DNA of 64,000 nucleotides from Siderastrea siderea (taxonomy: Eukaryota; Cnidaria; Anthozoa; Scleractinia; Rhizangiidae): contig OZ034975.1 of the NCBI GenBank assembly GCA_964030785.1, positions 47,892,069 to 47,956,068 on the forward strand, in the 5' to 3' direction. Positions 47,274 to 60,200 of the stretch are shown piece by piece. Both the position numbers and the translations under genes were made by a program. The first letter of the stretch is position 1; every line of letters starts with the position of its first letter. Under the pieces are notes generated by a model. That model made no database searches, was not told the DNA's origin, and saw only the letters and a list, made by a program, of their open reading frames with translations.

Positions 47274-47437
47274 TAGACTGCGAGTAGTCTCTAATTTTGG
47301 CGATTGTGATTGTGGGGCGGGCAAAATACACACGCGCTCCCTTCGCGTCGCGTCTCCTCGAAATTTCGCGCGCGCGCGTGTGTATTTTGCCCGCCTCACA
47401 ATCGCCATCGCCAAAATTAGAGACTACTCGCAGTCTA
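47274..47437. mobile_element. Palindromic MITE with 9-bp target duplication (Mutator-like), copy 2
   Basis: The 164-bp element has ends TAGACTGCGAGTAGTCTCTA shared with the element at 6021, but a different core (GGCGATTGTGATTGTG...GCGGGCAAAATACACACGCGC and its complement). The flanks CTCTTAATT (47265-47273) and CTGTTAATT (47438-47446) match at 8 of 9 bases, which supports the same superfamily. Confidence 0.82.
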
Positions 47438-48517
47438 CTGTTAATTAGACCCGTTGGAACAACTTGTAATAGGATTATGTTTGTATCACGACTGCTGCAA
47501 TTGGGGTCCTTCGCCTCTGTGTAGTGCTGTTCCGCAAATTTAGTTGTTTGTTTATTTCTCTTTCTATTTTTAATTTTTTTCTTCAAAGGTTTTCATTTTC
47601 ACATTATGTTTATTTTGGATTATTTCGACACTATGCGGAGAGTTTTTGCACGAAATGAGTGCAATAGATAATTGTCACTATCGTCGGAATGCACTCCCTG
47701 CCGTCGTTATTTCTGACCAATCCAACGGCTAAAATGCGTCAGCTTTCAATGTCATCCCAAGAGGCCCCTCTGACGATCTAAAAGGGACCAGGACCTTTTG
47801 GTATTCATCCAGTATTCATCTATGAGGAATGGCATCTTGTGCCTACCTTCTTAGAATCAGCATGTGTTCAACAATTTCATGAACGCGCGTGCGTCCTTCG
47901 CGCGTCTTTCAGGTATGCTGAAGAATTACGGGGCGTGATTTTACTTTCTGTCTCGGGCATTTATTGTGTCTGTTGTAATAATAGTGAAGAAATTGAAAAC
48001 GAAGGGATTACAACTATAACATCAAGATGAAACTGACGCTAATTTAGCCTATATTAATACCTGCTAAGGGACCGTTCATTTTTTACGAGGTAGGGGGGGC
48101 TGGTGGGATTTGGGGGGGGGATCACGTAAAAAAAATGGCCTTAAAGGGGGGGTCATCTAAAAAAATAAGGGAAAAGGGGGGGTCACGTGAAATATTTTTG
48201 TAATACTTAAAGATGGGATATGTTGTACTATTTTTTAAAAACATATCTCCACCGAAATACACAAATAAGATTTAAAAATCTATTAAAGAAGTTCCTTCTG
48301 CTTTTAATAACGTTTCCACGGCTACAGACTACAATTTTAAAGCTAGGGAACTTTAATAAACCAACAAAGTTTTCTTTCTATTTAGTTACTTAATTTTCAT
48401 TTCTGTATTTTTAGTGGTAGCTCGACCAGAATAGCCTAAGCTACCTGCAAGCTGCTATAAAGGCCTGTAAACTATCTTGAATGAATAAAGTTACTGTTAC
48501 TACATTGCTTCTCTCTG

Positions 48518-49557
48518 CTAATCTTCTTCAAGCTCTTCCTCGTCGCTTGTGCTGCTAGCGCTGTGGGAGTCGCTTTCGTTCCTTTCAGGCAGAGCATACT
48601 CTTCAGGATACAGGAAGCAGTACACATCATCTCTAACGTCAGGCTTGAGGTTTGTGATTATTCTGCTTCCTGCCGCATTGCTGAAGTGGTTTGATTGCAA
48701 CATCTGTGTAATATATGGTGCATCTCGTCTATTCAGTAATTCTGCAACATCTTCGACGTTGACGCACTCTTCAGGGATGGCTAGGGAAGGAGGATACACA
48801 AGACATTTTGCAATATCATTGCCTAGCAGGTTTCCAACACAGATGCCATACACTCGTTGGACGTTGTTTGCATCCCGCTTCTTCTTCTTTTCATTTGATT
48901 TTCTTCGGTTTTCTTTCTTTCTTCGCCTCTTGCTTATATGTTCTTTATGTATGCCCTTATATATAGTGTGGAAACTTTTCTTGTTTCCTTCTAGCATTTC
49001 CATATCCTGCTTGACCTTCAGCAGCTTAGCCTCAATGCACTTGATCTGCTCCACATTAAAATCGTGAGCAAATTCTTCTCCTTGCTTCAAGGTAAGCCCA
49101 TTAGGCTGGAAGAGTGTGGAATCACGTTCTTTCAAATGTTTCACCATGCCATTCAACTTGTCAAACATGCTTCTGTGCTCTTTGATGAAGAAGTTCAATC
49201 TTCTTCCATCACTGGGCTTCAAATGATATCCTGGTTTGGAAAACTCACTTGCTCTTTTCGAACACCCATCCGCACTTAGAAAGGTAACCTCTTTTTATTG
49301 TAAAACATCGTATGGACAGGATCGTTCAGTGGTGAACCTATTCTTAAAGGACTCGTCACTTTCGCCATTCTTTCGCATTTTGGAATGAGCCTCTTTGAAA
49401 ATACTCATGTAGTATTGCGCTCTCTTTCCTTTTGGATTTACAATATAGCCAATACTTGTTTTCCGAAGTCCCTTTGAGATGTCCGCATCTTCAGCAGGGG
49501 AGGAACTAGTAACATACCAGAAAAGAAAGACGACGTTTTATATAGATGTTGTGCATT
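48518..49557 (-). pseudogene. Transposon protein 1, Lys-rich with acidic tail, one internal stop
   Basis: The minus-strand frame is open from about 49557. It reads WYVTSSSPAEDADISKGLRK, then SIGYIVNPKGKRAQYYM, and SDESFKNRFTTERSCPYDVL, meets a TAA at 49297-49295, and continues in the same frame through VTFLSADGCSKRASEF, LKPSDGRRLNFFIKEHRSMF and a basic run with KRRRKKENRRK. It ends in the acidic SDEEELEED at 48518. There is no ATG in frame at the front, so either an upstream exon is missing or the copy is broken. I do not recognise the family. The acidic tail and basic middle suggest a nuclear protein. Confidence 0.55.
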
Positions 49558-49590
49558 GTGTTGTAATCGCTTATTAAATTCAGTATTCGT

Positions 49591-50605
49591 TTGGTCGAAT
49601 GCAGTTCAAATGTAGTTCGCAGCATTTCAAAACGGAGTCATAAGACAAACGACATCAATAGATGTCACAACACATCATACCTGGTGCAGTTCCACAACGC
49701 TGGAGCGAAAAAAGAGTCTGTCCCTAGTAACAACTATTTTTCCAAGATTGAGAAGTTCATAACTGAACATTACGACGAAGGGGAGAACTACAGGGAGTTT
49801 TTAAAGTTTTCTTGTGGAGAAAAGGTAGGAGCCAATTGTTCTTTTTGTAAAGAATGGACTGGACCACTCGTCCGAAGCCTTTTCCTGACCATTCCTGTCT
49901 TCCCGAGTACCATTACCTACCGTACAACAACACTCCAAGGGAGTGCCGTAATCCAGACGATTGGCAGCCCAGAAAACAGTTGAAGAAGGAGCGTGGCAGT
50001 GGCAGGCTAGTTTTGTCAGATTCAGAAAGTGTGGCAGCATTTTCTGACAAGTTTATTGTTAAGCCAAAGTTTGTTGTTGAACACCTTAAGCATCTTGAGG
50101 TGGTAGATTTCAAAAAGAAGAAGAGGGCAGAGGAGAGGGCCAAGGAAGGCCAGAAGGCGAAGGAGAAAAATCATGAGGATTATGCTTGGGAGGATTTGTG
50201 CGAAGATCCGACAAAATTACAAAAGTGCCAGAGCTTAACAAAGCACCAAACATGACAAGGTTAAGGTAATTGCGAGACACTGGCTTCTCCAAATGAATCC
50301 TGAAAGAACTGATCTGCTACAAACAAGATTGAGAGAAAAAGACTCAGCTGAAAATGAATTTGCTAGACATTGATAACGATGATAGCGATGAAGACGACAA
50401 CAGTGGAAGCGAAAGCAGCAGTGAAAGAGACGAATCCAATGATGTCATTCTTGCCTTCATCGATGACGATGAAGAAGTTGCCTTCATCGATGACGAAGAA
50501 GTTGAGAGGCCAGCCACAACACGTTCCGGAAGAGCCATAACCAGAAGATCAGAAATTGATTTTTCTTTTTTTTTTTTGACTCTTCAACGAATTCAAAGTT
50601 TATAG
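49591..50605 (+). pseudogene. Transposon protein 2, frameshifted, acidic C-terminus
   Basis: Plus-strand frames give SFCKEW preceded by FSKIEKFITEHYDEGENYRE. After a frame change comes EYHYLPYNNTPRECRNPDDW and VVEHLKHLEVVDFKKKKRAE, then a Lys/Glu helix and YAWEDLCEDPTKLQK. A further shift gives DKVKVIARHWLLQMNPERTD, and another gives an Asp/Glu/Ser-rich tail ending TTRSGRAITRRSEIDF near 50562. The segment from AWEDL to VIARHWL resembles a SAP-like DNA-binding helix pair. Several frameshifts make it inactive. It is divergent from protein 1 and in the same transposon. Confidence 0.55.
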
Positions 50606-50989
50606 CGAGCTGAAACATTTCTCTTTTGCTGACTTAGTACAGTTAAAAGTGGCAAATGCAACGGTAGTATTAATTGTAATATAATGATATTCAAAAGATG
50701 GTTTTGTTAACTGTACAGTATGCATAGCTGGCTTAATTGAGTTTTCTTTTTCCTTTTTTTTTGGGGGGGGGGGCTCACCCAAAAAATTTACCCTTATTGG
50801 GAGGGGGCCATGGGAAGAAATTTATTGACTGAGGGGGGGCCATGCAACTTCTTAATGACAGTTCAAAAATCCCACCAGCCCCCCTACCTCGTAAAAATGA
50901 ACGGTCCCTAAGCCACTGAGAAACGCTAAACAATGCACCATAAACCGAACCCTAATGAACTGCACAGTACATATTACATATTATAACGT

Positions 50990-51225
50990 CTGTGTGTTTT
51001 GTTTATTTGTTTGTTTGTTGGTTACAACTCGTTTTGTTTATGGGGAGGAGGTGACTCAGGAATTCGACCGCGAGTAGATTTTTGGACGATACGCCTCGAC
51101 GCCAGCAGAGTTCTTTTCCAGCGGTTTGCTTATTCAAACCCAGTCTTCTACGAGCAAACATGGCGGACAAAACACTCCAAGCAAGCTAGAAGCAATGTTG
51201 TAGGGATTGTTGTAATCTCTTCACG
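50990..51225 (+). promoter_or_regulatory. DDX51 5' flank
   Basis: Between the TAA-flanked transposon and the ATG at 51226 only about 300 bases remain, so the DDX51 promoter and 5' UTR must be short or partly inside the transposon. CGAC/CGCC-containing sequence near 51060-51110 stands out. No TATA box is seen. Confidence 0.4.
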
Positions 51226-54200
51226 ATGGATCTTTTCAGAGTGGAGCGGTACATGGGAGAGGATGAAGATGAGATTGATCAACAGGATGAAACCTTAATG
51301 TTGACACGACTGCAACGTAACATTGATGATCGAAAGAGAAAAAGGCAGTTTGATCAAGATGGAACGACACACGTGTCTTCGGACTCCAACCAACTAAACT
51401 CGGATGCACAAGACGAAGAAAATAAGAAGGCTAAGAAAAAGAAAACAAAAAACCTAGAAGGCAAATCAGAGAAGAAGCGGAAGAAACAAAAATCGTCCTC
51501 AAAACAAGGAACATCAACACTAGAACATGATCATGACGAGGATAAAAGTGTAGACGATAGTAAGCTCCAAAATATGGAAATTTCTGTTGATTCGAGAATC
51601 AGAAGTAATCTAAATGAGAGTCAAGTAAAGGGAAAGAGAGAAAAGAAAAGTAAAAGAAGAGAAGACAAATCTGAGAAGAAACTGAAGACAGAGTCCCCAA
51701 AAGATGGTCTAACAACAGAAGGTAATAATGAGGAAACTTTGGACCTTTCTCCTCATTCAGAGATGGACAAAGTCGCTAAAAAGAGGGAAAAGAAACTGAA
51801 GAAAGAAAAAAGTGTTTCCGAGGATACAAGAGAGAGCAAACAAAATGTCATTTCTCAAGAAGACCAAGATAACCCAGAAGAAATGACAGAAGAGCAGAGT
51901 GAAGAAACAGGATTTACTGTCATTGGAGGACAGAAAAAAGACAAAGAAGTCAAAAAAGTGCAGCGAGTTTTACCAGACTGGCTGGCAAAACCTATTGTCA
52001 TTAACTCAGACTTCAGCAGTGTACTTCTTTCAGTGGAACAAATACCTTATCTAGATTCACACATAATCAATAAGCTGCATCAGCATGATATAAATCACTT
52101 ATTCCCTGTGCAGAGTGTTGTTATCCCTGCCATATTATCTCAAATGGAAACTAACAGTTACTTTGGCAGAGGTGGTTATGACCCCAGTGATATCTGTGTC
52201 TCTGCTCCCACAGGAAGTGGCAAAACTCTAGCATATGTATTGCCCATTATACAGAGCCTGCTACAAAGAGTTATATGTCACTTGCGAGCATTGATCATAC
52301 TTCCCACTAAAGACCTGGCCAGTCAGGTAAAGCAGGTTTTTGAGATGTTTACTGAGGGAACAAACTTGAGAGTGGGCCTGGCTTCAGGATCAAAATCTTT
52401 TGCTAAAGATCAGGAACAACTGGTTGGTCAAAGGTTTGTTTTAATTGTCTGTTTGATTGAAAAATTCATTAAACACAATGGAAGTAAGCATGCAAACATT
52501 GAAGATCACAACGTAAGAAATTTGCCATCAGTTATCTCAGGGATAATCTCAAGAAAGAAGAAGTCAACAGTGCTCGAGACTAACGTTTCAGCTTAGTAGC
52601 CAAGTGGCTAGTGAGAGGTTTGATTTCACTAGCCAAAATAAATTTTCACTAGCCAGACTTTTTTTGCAAAATCTCCTACTGTGTTCAATATGTCTAATTT
52701 TCAGCCGAGTTAAGTACTGTAAACATGCTTCTCTATCTGTAATCTCAAGAGTGAAGAACTTGAATGTTGTCGAATCTTTCCAACGGTTAGAGATCCTCAC
52801 ACGCAGAAGACAAAGTACTATGTGCCTTCAGGGCAAATTTCCAGGCGCGATGTAGTTCACGCCTCACGCCTTTCCGTTTCGGTCAGATCATAATGAATAA
52901 CTCAAACAGTTAACCTTATATGAGCATGTCATCGTACGGAAAAACGTTGGGAAGACAAGACTAACATTGTACGAACGTTGTAAGGTACGGAGAAACGTCA
53001 AAAAGACAAGACTGATACAGCACTCAACTCACGTACGGAAAAACGTCTACAAGAGAAGCAGAAAAAACTAATAAGGTTCGAACTTACTAAGGTACGAAGA
53101 AACGTTGAGAAGTCATATCAAACACGCTTTTTGCAAATACACTACAGTAGAGAGAAACGCTGCCAACATATAAGTGTACCAAGATATAGAGAAACATTAT
53201 TAGACAAAACTAATTCTGTAAGAACGTATGTGACGTACGGAAGAACGTCGAACGGACAAACTAAGCTATTACAGTGGGGCAATAAATTACGGAGAAACGT
53301 AAATGAGACAACTAAAATCGCACTAACGGACGGATAAACGATGAGAAGACAAGACTAATACCGTATGAACATATTAACGTACAGAGAAACGCTAAGGCCA
53401 GTGTCGACTCATCGTACGAATGTACCTAACACGCTGAAAACCTTAGGAAGAACAGAACAATATCGTGCAAACGTGCTAACGTACAAAGAAACGATGAGAA
53501 GGCTAGACCAATAAAAATCGACGAACCTACTTACGTACGGAGAATAATGTGAAGACGTTACGTAGAGAGAAACGCTGGGAAGACAAACTATCGAACGTAG
53601 CAAAAATGGAAAAAAGTCGATAACAGAAAACTAAAAAGTTGTGTGAACCTACCTCTACTAACGTGTAGACAAGATCATATGAACGCACTAATGGACCTTT
53701 CAAGGAAACGTATGGTGAAACGTTCTGAAACGGCTCATTTCGTTCGAACGTAGAAATGACGGAGAAAACGTTGCCATTTGAGACAAGAATTAGTGGGGAA
53801 AAACGTTGAGAGGACAAAACAGGAATAATGCGAACATTATGATATCCTTCTACGGAATAAGTTTTACTTTCTGCTCACTCAATTTGCTTTTGGGATCCAA
53901 TCATCAGAAACAATATTTAGTTCGGTTTCCATCCGGTGCTTAATAGTAGTTTGAAATTTCCACTAGCCAAAATGGCTAGTGAAAGAGCAAAACTTACTAG
54001 CCAAAACGGAATTTCTACTAGTCTGTGACTAGTTGGCTACCGTTAGTCTCGAGCCCTGAGTCAAGCTCAATAAGTTCAGAAGGTCACACCACAAACAGGA
54101 GCAATATATTGATCTTTTTCAACCCATTTTGTTTGTTTCTGTTTTTCAGGGGACTTTTGGTTGTCATGGTAATTTGATTAATGGCAGAATCCATACAATG

Positions 54201-57200
54201 TTAATGTCAAGTGTCTGCCATAGCAATAGAATGTTGAGTGAAACACCTAACATGTTTATTGCTCCCTTTTTTCAGCTCTTGCGTTGGCAGCAGTCGTGTT
54301 GATATACTTATCTGCACTCCAGGGAGGTTGGTTGATCACATCTCATCCACTCCACACTTTACTCTTCATCATGTGCGCTTTCTTGTGATCGATGAAGCTG
54401 ATAGATTGTTAGATCAGTCTTATCATGGCTGGCTTGGAAAGGTTCTCAAGGCTGCTTATAACAGGCAATCCACTACAAAGGACCTCATTAATAATGATGG
54501 GTAAGTACCTGTATTTTGTTGTTCTACAGGGAGAGATTTACTTTCACAAGTTGCACTTAGGTTCCATTATAGGCTAACAATGCCTTGAATGCCTCAAATG
54601 CCTTGTTTCATTTCTAATTATATCACACTAATGTGGACCATCATTTTGCATTTGATGATCCACACATTTTGTACTGATAGTTAACCTTACTTGCAGTCCT
54701 TGGCGCAGTAGAGGCTTAATCCTTAGTCAGATTATGTTAAACTTTGTTGTGCCATTGTTACTTGTGTGAAGTATTCGGGTATTTGTAGAGAGTTACTGGA
54801 GTAGTGCAGTTCTAACTAATCAGACTATTTCCATCCACTGAGTTTTTTGTTTTGTTTTGTTTTGTTTTTTTAGCCTGAAATAGGTTGCTATCAGTGAGTC
54901 CTAGACAATTTATGATAGAAAAACTAAGGTTATGGTCTTGGTTTTTTAAATGAGGATCTCAGCATCTTGAGGAGCTTCAGTCTTGTAATTCTACACAACT
55001 CTCTTTGCTCACCTAAATTCCTTTAATTTCAGGCCCATAGTTAATACATGAAAGACTTTGACTCTCAGTTATGTACATAACTTAGGCAGTTGAAATCTTT
55101 TACCTATTTGCTACTGGCACCAACCATTAGACCTTATCTTTTTCTTCAAAATAACAAATGGTTTGGTCAACGTGGACCCCTCTGTCCTACCTGAATTTCA
55201 CAAGTACAGACGGACTAGATTCACTACCAGGGGCGTAGCTTCCTTTAAGCCAGTAAGCCCGGGCTTACAAACTTTTCTTGGTATATATATCATGTGAATT
55301 TCATAGAGCTAGTTTTTGGGTGATTTTTTTTTTAAAACATAAAATGATATTAAATAACCAAAAAAAAAACATTCAAGAAAGGAAACCATGTAAGTGCTTT
55401 TGTACAAACCATTGCATTTGCATTTGACTATTCAGCAAAGCAACTGTGGGCCTTTCAGGAATCTCTCAATCAGAATGCCCAAGTCAGAGAAGAAATGGAT
55501 AGGCGTGCAAAGCTACGCACTTTGTGTGCGACAAGTTGGGCGAGTAGGGCTGATGCTTTATATACCTTCCGTGCAGCGTTCCCAGTCGTAGGTCAGGCGC
55601 TCGAGACCTTGTACCAGGATGGCGATGGAAAGGTAAGGGGCTACTCATGCTCCATCTAGCAGTTTGATTCTATTATTGCTCTATGTGCAGCAGAGCCTGT
55701 CCTTTCCAACACAGTTGCCTCATCAACTATGTTGCAAGGAATGAGCGTAGATCTCATCGAGGCAGTCCAAGAAGCGAGAGTGGTAAGAAATATCATGAAA
55801 GCTGAGAGAGGCGATCCGTCGGTTTGGAAGGAAGTATTATGAGCGGGGGAAACAGATTGCTGCTGAGTTTGACATTGAGCCAAGCAGGCCAAGAACAACC
55901 GGAAGGCAGCAACACAGGTGTCCCAGCCACGAACCCAGAGTCGTACTGGAAAAGAGCTGTGTATATTCCTCTTATTGATCGTCTAATTCAAGAAATGAAA
56001 GACAGGCTCTTATCACAGGAGGATCACTTCCGAGGCCAGTATCTTCTCCCAACAAAACTGCAAGGATTAAGCAACGATGTCCAAGATAAGATGTATGCGA
56101 CGTACAAGAACGATCTAACCAAAAAGAGAGAGTACGACAACGAGATGTTGCGGTGGAAAACAATGTGGCTGCATTGAACTGGAGAACGACCAGCAACTCT
56201 GGCTGACACCCTCAACTGCATAAATCCAACTCTTTATCAAAACGTTAACACCATTCTCACGATCCTTCTCACGATGAATGTGTCAACCGCAACTCCTGAG
56301 TGCAGTTTTAGCACGATGCATAGAGTCAAGTCTTATCTATGGGCAACCGTGAAGACAGAGCGACTCTCAGCTCTTGCTCTAATGCACGTGTAGAAGGACA
56401 TAATGATTGACGGGGAGGCCGTGGCTGGTGAGTTTTGCAACAAGAAGAACAGGATGCTAAAACTTCCGATTCCCATAAAACTTGACTTGAGATATTTAGC
56501 TCTGCATTCAGTCCAGTACAATTCGTTAGAACTTCACATTAGATGACGTTTAGTTGCTGAGATTCATGACATGAAGATATTTTATAATAAAGTGCTTTAT
56601 CTTATATATAAGCCACCCTGAGCTCTAGTATGAATTGAACAAATCATAGGCCTACTTGACTCTCCCCCCCCCCCCACCTGTGCACTACACTCGCAAGGTA
56701 TGGAACTACCCTAGCTATGCCCCTGACCACTGTCAATGTTAATAAATACATACCTAAGAAATGCAAGACCACTACGTACCAGAAATCTTTTCTCGTTAGA
56801 GCATGTAGAATTCGGAACTGTTTAGTTGACAAACTTGATTTTAGTTTAGTGACCTTAAGTTCATTTAAATTGGTTTTGTTTAATTATTATAAGACCTCAT
56901 TAGTCACTTCTTTTGACTACGAAGACCCGCATACGTTTAAGACTGTTTGTTTAAAATGTAATAGTGTCCGTCCGCTATCTTGTCCAATCCTTTATTGTAT
57001 GTAGTTAGTCTCTCTTGTTTTTGTATTATTGTCATTCTTAACATTTCAGACTCTTTTCATTTTATCCGGGCGTGCTGTAATTGGCCTCAGCTGTTGGGGG
57101 TGTCCCTGTCAACCCCCTTCTTTAGTTTAGTTACGTTGTATGTTTTGTTTTCTTTGGCGAAGCTAATAAATAAAATAAAAATAGTTGCAAATTAAAAGAA

Positions 57201-60200
57201 ATCCTGGAAAAATTCAGGCTTTTTTTCAGGCTTTCTTTTCACAACTACTTAAGTTGCATGCGTAACTGCAAGAGTCTTCTAAGTAGTTAAGACTTAAAAA
57301 TCCTTTCATCCACATTTCACATTTCACCTGTATGGTGTTTCATGTTATTAAATATATCACTTCCTCCAGGTCCATATGCTGTAACCTTCAAACAGTCAGG
57401 AATCCACCGGGGCAGCAGACTGCCACAAGTTTTGCTACAATTCAGCTTCCTTTACAAAAGCTTCTGTTCTCAGCAACAATGACACACAGTCCAGAAAAGC
57501 TGGCTCCTTTACAGTTCTATCAACCAATCCTCTTTACTGTCAGAGGAAGTGTCAACCCACTAGACCAGGCTGGAATATCTACTGAAGGTGCAAGCTTGCT
57601 TCAGTTCGTGCTGTTTGAAATTTAAAGTAGTAATAATAATAATTATTAACAATTATTCACCAAAGTAGAGAGGAGAATAGTGGTGGATATTTGCTGCAAA
57701 GGGGTGAGGAAATATCTACCACTCTTCACCAACACTGAGGTGAATAATTGTTTTTGTATATACCAATCCAGTTGATAGATAGCACCAAATAGTTCCTTTT
57801 TTTCTGAGAAATGAGGGAAAACTTGCACACAAAATCCAGAGAATGTCAGGAGGCGAATAGCACATACTATCCCAAGTGTGAGTAGCCAATCAGAGCGGAC
57901 AAATAACACTATCCACCGGTTTGGTATATACTGATAAAGTATACCGGTAATTGTTAAAAAAGCAGACACTGTAATTGTGTTACATATATGACAATGACAA
58001 AAATTTAATGTGCTCTTGTTTGAAGATGTCCGATACAGTATTCCAGAAGGCTTGTCAGAATACATGACGGTTTGTAACAGTGGAGAGAAGCCTCTAATGG
58101 TTCTGTACTTTTTGAATCAGCTCAAATTTCAGAGAGTTCTGTGTTTTGCATCTTCGCTGGAAGCAACTCACAGGTAATGCTAACATGAGGTTTAGTTGTG
58201 GGGGAGTGTGATGTGCTAGTTTTTAACCACTTGGTCTTTTTTATCTTAATGTCAGTGGTTCATCTCTTGTCCCTTCAGTCATGTTGTTTTCTTAGAAAAT
58301 AAAGTTTGTTGCACATTGCCTTTCTCTGTCCAGATGTATATAGATGATTTTTTTCAGCAAGTAAAGGACCACTGAAACAAACAGGAGTGGTATTTCCTGG
58401 GGCTGTAGGAATCATTGGAATCCACTGTCCATTAATTACTGTGCACTTTTCTTTGCTGCACTTTGTTCTACGCCACTTACAAAAGTGATTTCAAGACTTT
58501 GAAAGATCCCACTCCAGAGCACCTCTGCCAAGGTGCTCATATTAGTCGCAATCGGGCCAAGGAGGCCCACACGGTCAGAACCCGGTTTCTGTAGCATGAA
58601 GCAGCTGAGAGTATTGCTATTCCCCCCTGGATGGGATGCGAGTCCATCACAGGGTTACCCCCAGCAGGATGTCGCCGGTACCCATTTATACACCTGAGTG
58701 GAGAGAGACATTGTGAGGCAAAGTAGCTTGTCTAAGGAAACAACAGAATGGCAGGGACCGGGCGTCAAACCACCAATCTTCAGAACTGAAGATTTCTTTT
58801 TTTTTTTTTTTTAATTTAAGATTTTTATCACCATACTAATTTTTTAGGGTTGCGCCTCGCATGGGTAACATTATTCTCCCGTTCGCGCAATTCCTTTTTG
58901 GTCCTTTTTTAATTATTATTGTAAATTTTGAGACCAATAAAGTTGATAGACTAACGTGCAAACTACTACACCACCGTGCGCCCACTAGGTGCACAAGGTG
59001 CTCATACATGAGACAAATTTCAGCTTTCCAAGGAAGCATATGCTACTTTTTGATGTTATTTTCCACAGATTGTATCTTCTTGTGAAGCTCTATGGTGGAG
59101 TCGAAGTAGCAGAGTATTCTTCAAGTTTGAAGCCTCAGCAGCGGAGAGGAATCTTAAGAGACTTTAAACTGGGTAAACTACAGCTTCTTATCTGCTCCGA
59201 TGCCATGGCACGAGGAATGGACATTCAAGACGTATCATATGTCATTAGCTACGACGTTCCTAACTATGTCAGAAGCTATATTCACCGTGTAGGCAGGACT
59301 GCTAGAGCTGGAAACAAAGGTATCTTAGCTGTGATTAAACTGTATTTTCTTGAGTGGTGCCCTACAGTAATTTTGTCGAGAGCTGAGTGCTTGACCATTC
59401 AGTGATTTTTGGAATAAAACCTGACAATCTTAGTGCCATGAGGGTCAATTTACCAGTGAATGCCTCCAGTTAGTGCTGGCATTAAGATGCAAATTCAAGA
59501 AACAGTGCAGAACCAACTGTTCTTTTTGTAAAACAAGTGGGAAACTTTAAATAAAGCCTCTATGGACGTTTATCGACACTCATGAGCACTAGTGAGCTGC
59601 CCTTGCCTTTTGTTATGGCCCTTTAACTAATATGAAACAAAAAAAACAAGTCATAGTAAGCAGTGACCCTGTCCCTATCTGAAAACTGATCGTTAACTCT
59701 TTAAGCCCCAGCGTCATTATGGAAATTCTCCTTACTGGTCTCCATACATTTTGTTGAGGACGAGTTGGGAGAACTTGTTTAAACGTCAAGACAATTCATC
59801 TTTGGTGATCATTTTCTTAATTCTCAAGACCTTTATGTTTTATAAGGCACTGATATCATGAGCAGAAATTTGATGCTGATCACTATTGGGGCTTAAAGGT
59901 TAAAAATTGTCCCTCACCCTAAATATGTATTATATGTAACTAATCAATACAAAAGGTAGGTAAAGTCGCACATGAGACAAGGAGGCCCACACAGCCAGGG
60001 CTTAACCCGGTTTCTGTAGTATGAAGCAACTGAGAGTATTGCTACTCCCCCCTGGATAGGATGCTAGTCCATCGCAGGGTTATCCCCAGCAGTATGTCGC
60101 CGGTACCCATTTTATACACCATTAGCGGCTCAGATTTTTGTTCTTTTCAGTCCCATGTTCATGAGCGACTGATTAACGTTTTCTTATTCTTGACTGTTGT

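Larger units (their letters stand above)
48068..50908. mobile_element. TAA-flanked DNA transposon of unassigned family
   Basis: Inverted ends of about 45 bp start GGGACCGTTCATTTTT, continue ACGAGGTAGGGGG and GCTGGTGGGATTT, and are flanked by TAA on each side (48065-48067 and 50909-50911). A 3-bp TAA duplication fits PIF/Harbinger elements (TWA). Inside are two damaged coding regions in opposite directions that face each other 5' to 5', also a PIF/Harbinger layout. I recognise no DDE transposase in either, so the superfamily is only a suggestion. Confidence 0.75.

Noticed and set aside
48549..49067. 172-codon plus-strand ORF
   Set aside because: It is the antisense shadow of the Lys-rich transposon protein on the minus strand.
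52900..53850. CRISPR-like array of spaced repeats
   Set aside because: The repeats are degenerate, the spacers share sequence with each other, the context is a eukaryotic intron and no cas genes exist. It is a minisatellite inside a hAT-like element.
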